The notes below the pieces were generated by a model, which had not been told where the DNA came from, did no database searches, and saw only the letters and a list, made by a program, of their open reading frames with translations. A program made the position numbers and the translations under genes. Positions 26,994-34,718 of a stretch of 64,000 nt of DNA are shown piece by piece. The DNA lies in NCBI GenBank assembly GCA_016714645.1, contig JADKCI010000002.1, forward strand, positions 620,001 to 684,000. Direction: 5' to 3'. The stretch is from Chromatiaceae bacterium. Lineage in GTDB: Bacteria; Pseudomonadota; Gammaproteobacteria; Chromatiales; Chromatiaceae. Each line of letters starts with the position of its first letter. Positions within the stretch are counted from its first letter, which is position 1.

Positions 26994-29217
26994 GTGAAAA
27001 GCCGTCATCTCCTTCCTGCTCTGCTGGTAGGAGTGCTCGCGCTCCTGGGCCTCCCGGCCCCCGCCCGCGCGGCCACCTTCTGCGTCAACAGCGCCGCCAG
27101 CCTCCAAACCGCGCTCACCACGGCCGCCGGCAACGGCGCGGACGACGAGGTGCGGATCGTCCAGGGCGGCTATGTGGGCAACTTCGTGTATGCCAGCACC
27201 CAGGCCAACAAGTTGAGCCTGTTGGGGGGGTTCACGGCGGGTTGCGCCGGGCGCACGCTCGATCCGGTCAACACCATCCTGGATGGTAATCAGGTCAACC
27301 GGGTACTGGTGCTCTCGGCGCCGGATGTGGCCGCTGACTTCCTGGTCGAGGGCTTGACCTTACGCAGCGGCAAGCCCCCGCCTGGTGACGGGGGCGGTTT
27401 ATTAGCGAAGGTCGGAGGTGGCGGCGCAGTGACGGTTAACCGTAATATTATTGAGAATAATACGTGCGGCTATAGCGGCGGCGGCGTTTCTATCTCCGCC
27501 ACTACCGCCACCCTCGCCAACAATAGCATCTCGGGTAATATGGCGGGCGGCGGCGGCGACTTCGCCCAAGGCGGCGGCGCCTCTATTTCCGCCACTACCG
27601 CCACCCTCACCAACAACAGCATCTCGGGTAATACAGCGGGCAACGACTCCTAGGCCAGCTTCGGCGGCGGCGCCTTTATTTCCGCCCCCACCGCTATGCT
27701 CACCAACAACCACATCACGGGTAATACGTCGACTGGCTGGCATTACCAATACGGTAGCGACTTCGGTGGCGGCGGTGGCGCCTATATTTCCGCCACCACC
27801 GCCACCCTCACCAACAATAGCTTCTCAGGCAATACGGGCGGAGCAAGTGGCGGTGGCGCCTCTATCTCCGGCGCCAGCGCCACCCTCACCAACAATAGCT
27901 TCTCAGGCAATACGGGCGGAGCAAGCGGCGGTGGCGTCTCTATCTCCGGCGCCAGCGCCACCCTCACCAACAATAGCTTCTCAGGCAATACGGGCAGCAC
28001 AAGCGGCGGTGGCGTCTCTATCTCCGGCAGCACCGCCACGCTGACCAACAACACCCTTGTGGATAACGAAGGGGGGGATGGCGGTGGGCTTATTCTCAGC
28101 ACCGGATCTACCGAAACCACTGACTCGGCCTCCCTCTACAACAACCTCCTCTGGGCCAACCGGGCCACTGGCGCTGACTCAGCGGCGGACCTCAGGATCA
28201 ACAACGACGACGACGGCGACTACCTCCCGACCCCCGTCACCCTGCTCGCCAACAATTTCGACTGGTCGGCGGGTGGCTTTAAGATCACCCTCCCGATCAC
28301 GATTCACTCCAGTAATCTAAATGCGCAAGACCTCCTGTTCGTCAACCAGGCCGCCGGTAACCTGCGCCTCACGGCCGGCTCGCCCATGATCGATGCCGGC
28401 TATCCCAATACCCCAAATCTGCCCGCTACCGATCTGGGCGGTGGTCCCCGGGTACTCGGGGCCGCCGTCGATATCGGGGCTTATGAATTCGACGATGGCA
28501 GTGGCATACCCGACTTCGTCGTCACCAGCCTGGTCCTGACCCCGACCAGTCCCTTCGCCACCACCACCTTCAGCGCCCAGATCACCCTGAAGAACCAAGG
28601 GCACCCGCGCCGCTAAGCCGGGGACGCTCCAGGTGTGGATCAACAATCCCAATCAGCAGAACTGCGGCGCCATCGGCGATCAGAGTGCCACTTGGGCGAC
28701 CGACCTCGCCCCGGGCGCCAGCCTGACCATGAAGATGAGCGGCCTGGCGGCCGGCCCGGCGGGCATCAAGACCCTACGGGCCTTTATCGACAGCCAGTGC
28801 GCAACCCTGGAGTCGAATGAGAATAACAACCAGTTAACCCAGGCCTACACTGTCCAGCCGCCGGCCCCGGATTTTCGTATCACCAGCATCGTCCTGACCC
28901 CCACCAGCCCCATCGCCTACGGCACCTTCAAGGCGGTCGTCACCGTCAAGAACATTGGCCCGGTGGGGGGGAAGGGCGGTTATCTGGATGTCTGGAACAA
29001 TCTTGGCCGTAAGGCAGGCTGCGGAGCGGACGGCAATGCCTGGACCAGCGTCGGCACCCTGGCGGCCAATACCAGTAAGACCTTCACCTTTACCGGACTC
29101 CGCTCCGGGGCAAAAGGGGCAAAGACCTTCCGCGCCTTCGTGGATAGTTACTGCCAAAGCACCGAAATCAGCGAGACCAACAATCAGGCGGTCAAAACCT
29201 ATACCGTCGTGCCATAA
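26994..29217 (+). pseudogene. Secreted right-handed beta-helix / CARDB surface protein, interrupted
   Basis: One long coding region is broken twice. GTG 26994 (GGAG eight bases upstream) opens a signal peptide (KSRHLLPALLVGVLALLGLPAPARA). A beta-helix domain of Gly/Asn/Ser-rich repeats (ATLTNNSISGNT) follows and continues in the same frame past an in-frame TAG at 27651-27653. Near 28599-28601 one extra G in GGG shifts the frame; removing it joins LKNQG to TRAAKPGTLQVWINN. Two CARDB-type domains (about 28500-28850 and 28870-29217, each starting PDF..TS.VLTPTSP) end the protein. The repaired length is about 740 residues. It lies between two copies of the paaK 3' end. It may be a pseudogene, assembly error, or read-through product. 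Confidence 0.8.
27804..28037 (+). repeat. Three near-identical 78-bp tandem coding repeats
   Basis: Units begin at 27804, 27882 and 27960, each encoding 26 residues around TLTNNSFSGNTGG.SGGG.SISG.SA. They differ at only a few bases; a diverged copy follows at 28038 and weaker ones precede from 27497. The period equals about one beta-helix coil. Such near-identity points to recent expansion or homogenisation. Confidence 0.9.
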
Positions 29218-29263
29218 CCTTGAGTCGCTGAACGGGGTTTCCTAAGCGCAGGGCCGTGCTGAG

Positions 29264-29438
29264 CCTGGCCGATCAGGGCGAGGAGGCCATGCGCAAGGTC
29301 GCCGCCCGCGCCACCAAGGACATCAAGGACTTCATCGGCGTGAGCTGCCAGGTAATGGTCAAGCGGGTCGGGGAGATTCCCCGCTCCCAGGGCAAGGCGG
29401 TGCGGGTGGTGGATCACCGCAAGGAGAAGAAGTAGGCG
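29264..29438 (+). pseudogene. Duplicated 3' end of a paaK gene
   Basis: From 29265 to the TAG at 29433-29435 the sequence matches 26638-26808 of paaK without gaps and with four mismatches by my count (offset 2627). Two mismatches are silent and two are Glu/Asp exchanges, so the copy looks like the end of a once-functional second paaK. Nothing before 29264 resembles paaK. It forms a direct repeat flanking the beta-helix gene. Confidence 0.9.
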
Positions 29439-29520
29439 TGCCGGGGGACAGATGTGGCGGGGCCTGGGTACTTAAGGCCTCGTCAGCTTGCTCCTTTAGC
29501 CAGCGGGTGATCCCGCTGGC

Positions 29521-30171
29521 TCAGGTACCGGAGCCAAACGCCACCCCATCCAGCACCAGCCGCAGCGCCAGGCCGATAAAGAGCAAACCCGCGCCGCGAT
29601 CCAGCCACAGGCCCGCGGCCGGGCGGCGGGCGAGCAGCCGGCCCAGGCTTCCCGCCGCGTAGGCGATCGCCCCGAACACCAGGATGGTCTGCGCCGCGAA
29701 GACCAGACCGAGTTGGACCATCTGGAGGCTGGGGCTGCCCAGGGCGGGGCGGGTGAATTGCGGCAGAAAGGCGAGAAAGAAGAGCGCCACCTTGGGGTTG
29801 ATGGCATTGGCGATGAAACCCCGGCGCACATAGCGGAGCCAGGGTTCGCGCCCGCCCGCCGCGAGCGGGTCGAGGCGGGGCGCGGCGGCCTTGCGCAGGG
29901 TCTGGACCCCGATCCAGCCCAGATAGGCCCCGCCCGCCAGCTTCAGCAGCAGAAAGGCCGTGGGCGATGAGGCCAGGGCCGCGCTGACCCCCAGGGCCGC
30001 CCAGAGGGTATGGGTGAAGCAACCCAGGGCGCAGCCGACGGCGATGCCGAAACCCGCCGCGCGACCCCGGGCCAGGCTCTGGCCCAGCACCATCAGATTG
30101 TCCGGGCCGGGCGCGAAGGTAATCACGACGGAAACGGCGAGAAAGCCCAAGAGGGTTTCGAGAGTCAGCAT
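29521..30171 (-). CDS. LysE/RhtB-family amino acid exporter
   Basis: A 216-residue inner-membrane protein with about six hydrophobic helices. The N-terminus MLTLETLLGFLAVSVVITFAPGPDNLMVL carries the family signature PGPDNL (LysE/RhtB). GGAYLGWIGVQTLRK and GFIANAINPKVALFFLAFLPQF are also diagnostic. The family exports amino acids such as lysine, threonine or homoserine lactones; the substrate here is unknown. Start ATG at 30171. Confidence 0.88.
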   Translation of the reverse strand: MLTLETLLGFLAVSVVITFAPGPDNLMVLGQSLARGRAAGFGIAVGCALGCFTHTLWAALGVSAALASSPTAFLLLKLAGGAYLGWIGVQTLRKAAAPRLDPLAAGGREPWLRYVRRGFIANAINPKVALFFLAFLPQFTRPALGSPSLQMVQLGLVFAAQTILVFGAIAYAAGSLGRLLARRPAAGLWLDRGAGLLFIGLALRLVLDGVAFGSGT

Positions 30172-30355
30172 GGGTTAAGTGACGGCGGCAACCAGGTTGT
30201 GAGATAAGGGGCGCCGGGGATTCTGTAGTTCGGGCGGGCCCGCGTCAAATGTCCCATGACCCAGGCCGGTCAATCTTGCTTGCGGTTGAAGCCCGTGCAG
30301 GCTAAAGGCCGGCATTGGCGGCGCCCAACCCGTCGCCCCGGGGCCTGATGGGTCC

Positions 30356-30388
30356 TTGCAATTAAGGAACTAGATTCCATAATTGCAA
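30356..30388. promoter_or_regulatory. Palindromic site overlapping translation start region of DUF4143 ATPase
   Basis: TTGCAATTA-a-GGAA, a five-base spacer, and TTCC-a-TAATTGCAA form a 33-base inverted repeat with 13 of 14 pairs matching, ending two bases before the ATG at 30391. It is strikingly AT-rich against the GC-rich surroundings. It could be an operator for autoregulation or an RNA hairpin that hides the ribosome-binding site. The rest of 30172-30355 holds no recognisable gene. Confidence 0.65.
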
Positions 30389-30390
30389 CC

Positions 30391-31566
30391 ATGATCACCC
30401 GATTTCTTCAAGCCAGACTGGAACAACGCCTGCGGCAATTTCCCGCGGTCGCCCTACTCGGGCCCCGCCAGGTCGGCAAGACTACCCTGGCCCGCGCCTG
30501 TGTGACCGCCAGGACGGGGGTTTATCTGGACCTGGAGAATCCCGCCGATCTTGAAAAACTGGCGGACGCCCGCGGCTATCTTGGCGCGCAGGCGGGTCGG
30601 CTGACGGTGGTTGACGAGGTGCAGCGTGCCCCGGGGCTGTTCCAGGTCCTGCGCGGCCTGATCGATGAGCGCATCCGGGCGGGCGAGCCCGCCGGACACT
30701 TTCTGCTCTTGGGCTCCGCCTCCATTGATTTGTTGCGCCAATCCAGTGAAAGCCTCGCCGGGCGCATCGCCTATCTGGAACTTGGCCCCTTCGATCCCCT
30801 TGAAGTAGCACCAGGGGACCCGTCCCCACTGCTATCACGGCTCTGGAGCCGGGGTGGCTTCCCCCGCAGCTTCCTGGCCGAGACGGATGTGGACAGCGTC
30901 ACCTGGCGCGAGTCCTTCATCCGTACCTATCTGGAGCGCGACATCCCACAACTCGGCCCGCGCATCCCAGCGGAGACCCTGCGTCGTTTTTGGACCATGC
31001 TCGCCCATGCCCAGGGCGGGCTGCACCAGGCCGCTGAGTTGGCCCGGGCGCTGGCGGTGGATGGCAAGACCGTTGCCCGGTATCTGGACCTGATGGTGGA
31101 TCTGCTCCTGGTCCGACGCCTACCGCCTTATTACGCCAATGTACGAAAACGGTTGGTCAAATCCCCCAAGGTTTACGTGCGCGACAGCGGGCTGGTCCAC
31201 ACCCTGCTGCGGCTGGATGACCTCGACGCGGTGCTCGGCCACCCGGTGGCCGGCGTCAGTTGGGAGGGCTTCGTGATCGAAACCCTGTTGCGCGCCGCCC
31301 CCGAACGCACCCAGGCCAGCTTTTACCGCACCGCGACCGGGGTGGAACTGGACCTGATACTGGAATTGCCTGGCAACCAGTTGTGGGCCATCGAAATCAA
31401 GCGCGGTCTGGCGCCCAAGGTCGAGCCGGGCCTGCGTATCGCCTTGGCGGATCTATGCCCGCGGCGCGCCTTCCTAGTCTATGCCGGAGACGAACGCTAT
31501 CCCAAGGGCGATGGGATCGAGGCGATCGGGGTGGGGGATCTGGCGCAAGAGCTGGCGGCACTGTGA
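30391..31566 (+). CDS. AAA_14/DUF4143 P-loop ATPase
   Basis: A 391-residue protein of the common AAA-DUF4143 family. Walker A LLGPRQVGKTTLA lies at residues 23-35, Walker B LTVVDEVQRAP near residue 71, and sensor-like LLLGSASIDLLRQ follows. The C-terminal DUF4143 domain (from about residue 190) ends with a restriction-endonuclease-like core, VELDLILELPGNQLWAIEIKRG. The family function is unsettled; members are scattered, often near toxin-antitoxin or mobile DNA, as here. The start ATG sits just after a palindrome. Its stop is followed by fragments of kdpC and toxin-antitoxin genes. Confidence 0.88.
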   Translation: MITRFLQARLEQRLRQFPAVALLGPRQVGKTTLARACVTARTGVYLDLENPADLEKLADARGYLGAQAGRLTVVDEVQRAPGLFQVLRGLIDERIRAGEPAGHFLLLGSASIDLLRQSSESLAGRIAYLELGPFDPLEVAPGDPSPLLSRLWSRGGFPRSFLAETDVDSVTWRESFIRTYLERDIPQLGPRIPAETLRRFWTMLAHAQGGLHQAAELARALAVDGKTVARYLDLMVDLLLVRRLPPYYANVRKRLVKSPKVYVRDSGLVHTLLRLDDLDAVLGHPVAGVSWEGFVIETLLRAAPERTQASFYRTATGVELDLILELPGNQLWAIEIKRGLAPKVEPGLRIALADLCPRRAFLVYAGDERYPKGDGIEAIGVGDLAQELAAL

Positions 31567-31599
31567 GGTGGACCCCAGGGACAGAAACATTCGCCAGGC

Positions 31600-31677
31600 C
31601 AACTGATTGGCGTACTCGGCGAGGCCAGGGTCGATGTGCCGCAACTGAATTTGGCGCTGGATAAGCTAAGGCAATGA
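31600..31677 (+). pseudogene. Fragment of a kdpC 3' end
   Basis: The bases 31603-31677 read GVLGEARVDVPQLNLALDKLRQ-stop, matching the C-terminus of KdpC in this window (GVFGEARVNVLQLNLALD at 37386-37440). DNA identity is clear but lower than for the other duplications, so it probably came from a different kdp operon or an older event. Nothing upstream is KdpC-like. Confidence 0.75.
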
Positions 31678-31956
31678 GCCTGCTGGCGCTTTCATGAACT
31701 GGCCCTGGCGGAGTGGCGGCGGCTCGACAGCAGCTTGCGCGAACCATTCAAGAAGAAACTCGCCGAACGCCTGGAAAATCCACGCGTGCCGGCTTCCGCC
31801 CTGTCCGGCATGGCGGACTGCTACAAGATCAAGCTGAGAAGCGTGGGATATCGATTGGTCTATCGTGTGGATGAAGACCTGGTGTTTGTCGCTGTCATTG
31901 CGGTGGGTAAATGGGACAAGCAGCAGGTCTACCACCCCGCGCGCTCACGCCGGTAG
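31674..31956 (+). pseudogene. relE: RelE-family toxin, 5' end frameshifted
   Basis: From about 31686 the frame reads RFHELALAEWRRLDSSLREP and continues KKKLAERLENPRVP, SGMADCYKIKLRSVGYRLVY and VAVIAVGKWDK, a nearly full RelE mRNA-interferase. A plausible start ATG (31674, after CTAAGG) is in another frame: MSL, then a one-base slip, then WRFHEL. The stop of the kdpC fragment overlaps this ATG. No RelB antitoxin gene precedes it. A shorter frame from TTG 31735 exists but would lack the first strand and helix. Confidence 0.7.
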
Positions 31957-31983
31957 CGCTGAATGCGAGGCGGGGCTGCACCC

Positions 31984-32016
31984 TTTAGCCTGGTCGATTA
32001 TCAGGACTACCACTAG
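31984..32016 (+). pseudogene. Tail of a HigB-type toxin gene
   Basis: The last codons before the HigA-like gene read PFSLVDYQDYH-stop (TAG at 32014). HigB/RelE-type toxins that precede this HigA family often end in V(D/E)x(V/E)DYH. Only this tail is visible; the body of the toxin is missing between the relE remnant and here. Confidence 0.4.
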
Positions 32017-32025
32017 CAGAAGACG

Positions 32026-32314
32026 ATGAGTCGCATGTTCAACCCTGCGCGAAGACGTCCTCCCCGCCCTCGGCTTGACCGTGACCGATGCGGCAAGGCA
32101 ACTTGGCATCACCCGTACCGCCCTGTCCCGCATACTCAACGGCCATGCCGGTATTTCCCCCGAAATGGCCCGCCGGGTTGAATTCTGGTTAGGACCAGAA
32201 CGGGGAGGGCGCGCAGAAATATGGCTAGGCATGCAAATGGACTACGACTTGTGGATTGCTGAGCAACGCCCGGCGCCACTCGTCGAGCGGGCGCCGAAGT
32301 TGCTGGCGGCGTAA
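32026..32314 (+). pseudogene. higA: HigA-type XRE antitoxin with N-terminal deletion
   Basis: The frame ending at 32314 encodes LREDVLPALGLTVTDAARQLG, then GITRTALSRILNGHAGISPEMA (helix-turn-helix; read in parts) and ends APKLLAA, a typical VapI/HigA antitoxin. The original start is probably ATG 32026 (MSRMFNP), but a short deletion after MFNP removes the usual HPGE(V/I) motif and shifts the frame. A shortened product could start at TTG 32075 (79 residues) and still contain the HTH. Confidence 0.7.
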
Positions 32315-32333
32315 TCCCGGTTCCCCGGCTAGT

Positions 32334-32588
32334 AGTGGTCGCCGGTCTCCTGGCGGATGAAGGCCACCAGTTCGTTGGCATTGCGGAAGTCGCCGGCGGC
32401 GCCCAGCCCCATGCCGGAGGGCAGATCGCCGCGCAGGGCCACCAGGTGGCGAATGCCCTGACCTTGGTAACGTTCCAGGATGTTGCGGATCTCGGCCCAG
32501 CTGGAACCGATGCAGGCCAGCTGGGGGGCGGCCGCGATGCCCCTGGCCAGGAGCAGATCCAGGGTCGCGAAGGTGCTCTCCCGGGTGG
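32334..32588 (-). pseudogene. Internal fragment of metF (duplicated)
   Basis: The 255 bases match 41461-41715 of the intact metF gene with no gaps and three mismatches by my count (offset 9127), in the same orientation. One mismatch turns an Arg codon to Trp. Both ends of the match are abrupt. It forms a long direct repeat with metF on the far side of the kdp operon. The remaining 32589-32719 is the kdp upstream region. Confidence 0.9.
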
Positions 32589-32627
32589 CATCCTGCTTTA
32601 CCTGTTCGCCTGTTCCGTCTTGACGCT

Positions 32628-32666
32628 TTCTTAACGCTGATCGCCACGGTATTGGTCACTTCTTAA
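32628..32666 (+). promoter_or_regulatory. Direct repeat TTCTTAA upstream of kdp (possible KdpE site)
   Basis: TTCTTAA occurs at 32628-32634 and again at 32660-32666, 32 bases apart (about three helical turns on one face of the DNA), in an AT-richer stretch before the kdp genes. KdpE activates kdp promoters in other bacteria by binding T-rich upstream DNA; assignment to KdpE here is inference from position. Confidence 0.3.
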
Positions 32667-32719
32667 TCCGAAACCTCCTAAAGTTCATTCCGTACCCCTT
32701 CACATCCACAGGAAGCGTT

Positions 32720-32809
32720 ATGGACCTGGTTTATCTCTTCGCCGTACTGGCGTTCTTCGGCATGACCGCCGCGCTGGCGGCGGCTTTCGAAAAATTACGG
32801 AAGCGCTGA
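32720..32809 (+). CDS. 29-residue membrane miniprotein upstream of kdpF
   Basis: ATG 32720 (GGAAG six bases upstream) opens a 29-residue frame, MDLVYLFAVLAFFGMTAAL then AAAFEKLRKR. It is one hydrophobic helix with a basic C-terminal end. The stop is one base before the kdpF ATG. Similar one-helix frames precede kdpF in other proteobacteria; no function is established. It may be a second small Kdp accessory peptide. Confidence 0.6.
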   Translation: MDLVYLFAVLAFFGMTAALAAAFEKLRKR

Positions 32810-32810
32810 C

Positions 32811-32903
32811 ATGAGTGCCCTCTATCTCATCGCGCTACTGGCGGCGGCCGGGGTGTTCGTCTACCTGGTCATCGCCCTTTTCTTTCCGGAGAAATTTTCA
32901 TGA
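32811..32903 (+). CDS. kdpF: K+-transporting ATPase small subunit KdpF
   Basis: A 30-residue one-helix peptide (MSALYLIALLAAAGVFVYL, ending FFPEKFS) with the typical KdpF pattern of an aliphatic helix followed by a short E/K-F tail. KdpF stabilises the KdpABC complex in the inner membrane. The stop overlaps the kdpA ATG (ATGA). Confidence 0.85.
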   Translation: MSALYLIALLAAAGVFVYLVIALFFPEKFS

Positions 32904-34708
32904 CCGGCAACGGCTATCTGCAAATCGGCATCTATCTGGCCGTGTTGCTGCTCCTGGCCTGGCCGCTGGGGCTGTACATGGCGCGCGTCTACTCCGGCGA
33001 ATTGCCAGTCTATGTGCGCTGGTTGCGTCCGCTGGAAAATGGGCTTTTTCGACTGGCCGGTATCAAACCGGGCGAAGGCATGACCTGGCTGCGCTATGCG
33101 TTGGCCTTCCTGGCGTTCAACCTGCTCGGATTGCTGGCGGTCTATGCCTTGCAGCGGCTACAACTCTGGCTACCGCTGAATCCGCGGGCGCTGGCCAACG
33201 TCACGCCGGATTCCGCCTTCAACACGGCGGTGAGCTTTGCTACAAACACCAACTGGCAGGGCTACGGCGGCGAGACGATGATGAGCCATCTCACCCAGAT
33301 GCTCGGCCTCAACGTGCAGAACTTCGTTTCCGCCGCCAGCGGTATGGCCGTGCTGGTGGCCGTGGTGCGCGGCTTTGTCAAACGCGAAGCGGACAGCATC
33401 GGCAACTTCTGGGTCGATTTGGTGCGTTCGACCCTGTACATCCTGTTGCCGCTGTCGCTGATCTTGGCTGTGTTGCTGGTCAGCCAGGGCGTGGTGCAGA
33501 CCTTCGCGCCGTTGCAAACCGTTGAACTCAGCCAGCCGGTGCAATACGAAAAGGCGAAACTGGATGCCGACGGCCAGGGCGGGCGGGATGCCGCGGGCAA
33601 GCCGGTAATGGAATCGGTCACGGAAACTTGGCAGACCATCGCCATCGGTCCGGCTGCCTCCCAGGTCGCGATCAAGCAACTCGGCACCAATGGCGGTGGC
33701 TTCTTCAACGTCAATTCCGCGCATCCGCTGGAGAACCCGACGCCGCTGTCCAACTTGCTGGAAATGCTGGCCATCCTGCTGATCCCGGCGGCGCTGTGCA
33801 TCACCTTCGGGAAGATGGTGGGGGACATCCGCCAGGGCACCGCCATCCTCGCTGCGATGGTTCTCGTGCTGGTCGGCCTGGGCGCGGTGTGCGTCGGCGC
33901 GGAGCAGGCCGGCAACCCGCTGTTCGAGCGGCTGGGGCTGGCGACCCAAGCCTCCGACCTATCCGCCGGCGGCAACATGGAAGGCAAGGAGGCGCGCTTC
34001 GGTATCGTCAATTCGGCCATGTGGGCTACCGCCACCACGGCCGCTTCCAACGGCTCGGTCAACGCCATGCACGACTCCTTCACCCCGCTGGGCGGTCTGG
34101 TGCCGATGTGGCTGATGCAACTGGGCGAAGTGATCTTCGGCGGGGTTGGTTCCGGTCTTTACGGTATGCTGATGTTCGCCATCGTGGCGGTGTTCGTCGC
34201 CGGGCTGATGATCGGCCGCACGCCGGAATATCTGGGCAAGAAGATCGAGGCCTTCGAGGTCAAGATGGCCGCTGTCGCTATCCTGGTGCCGCCGCTGGCG
34301 GTGCTGCTCGGCGCGGCCGTCGCGGTGGTGGTGGATGCCGGCGTGGCCGGCGTCGCAAACCCCGGCGCCCATGGCTTCTCGGAAATCCTCTATGCCTTCT
34401 CGTCGGCCGGCAATAACAACGGCAGTGCCTTCGCCGGCCTGTCGGCCAACACCCCCTTCTATAACGGCATGCTCGGGCTGGCGATGCTGATGGCGCGCTA
34501 CTGGCTAGTCATCGCGGTGCTGGCCATCGCCGGCTCGCTGGCGGCCAAGAAAATCGTCCCCGCCTCGGCCGGCACGCTACCTACCCATACCCCGCTATTC
34601 GTGCTGTTGTTGATCGGCAGCGTGATCGTTGTCGGCGCCCTCACCTTCTTGCCAGCGCTGGCGCTGGGGCCCGTGGTCGAACAGTTGCAGATGCTAGGCG
34701 TGCGCTAA
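32900..34708 (+). CDS. kdpA: K+-transporting ATPase subunit A
   Basis: KdpA is the K+-selective channel-like subunit of the high-affinity Kdp pump. The 602 residues form about ten membrane helices. Selectivity-filter loops are visible, e.g. SFATNTNWQGYGGE, KQLGTNGGGFFNVNSAHPLENP (in parts) and the late YAFSSAGNNNGSAFAGL. The family usual length is about 560-600. It overlaps kdpF and precedes kdpB by ten bases. Confidence 0.95.
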   Translation: MTGNGYLQIGIYLAVLLLLAWPLGLYMARVYSGELPVYVRWLRPLENGLFRLAGIKPGEGMTWLRYALAFLAFNLLGLLAVYALQRLQLWLPLNPRALANVTPDSAFNTAVSFATNTNWQGYGGETMMSHLTQMLGLNVQNFVSAASGMAVLVAVVRGFVKREADSIGNFWVDLVRSTLYILLPLSLILAVLLVSQGVVQTFAPLQTVELSQPVQYEKAKLDADGQGGRDAAGKPVMESVTETWQTIAIGPAASQVAIKQLGTNGGGFFNVNSAHPLENPTPLSNLLEMLAILLIPAALCITFGKMVGDIRQGTAILAAMVLVLVGLGAVCVGAEQAGNPLFERLGLATQASDLSAGGNMEGKEARFGIVNSAMWATATTAASNGSVNAMHDSFTPLGGLVPMWLMQLGEVIFGGVGSGLYGMLMFAIVAVFVAGLMIGRTPEYLGKKIEAFEVKMAAVAILVPPLAVLLGAAVAVVVDAGVAGVANPGAHGFSEILYAFSSAGNNNGSAFAGLSANTPFYNGMLGLAMLMARYWLVIAVLAIAGSLAAKKIVPASAGTLPTHTPLFVLLLIGSVIVVGALTFLPALALGPVVEQLQMLGVR

Positions 34709-34718
34709 GGAACATCCC

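Noticed and set aside
27804..28037. CRISPR array
   Set aside because: The 78-base units are contiguous, in frame and encode beta-helix coils; there are no spacers and no cas genes.
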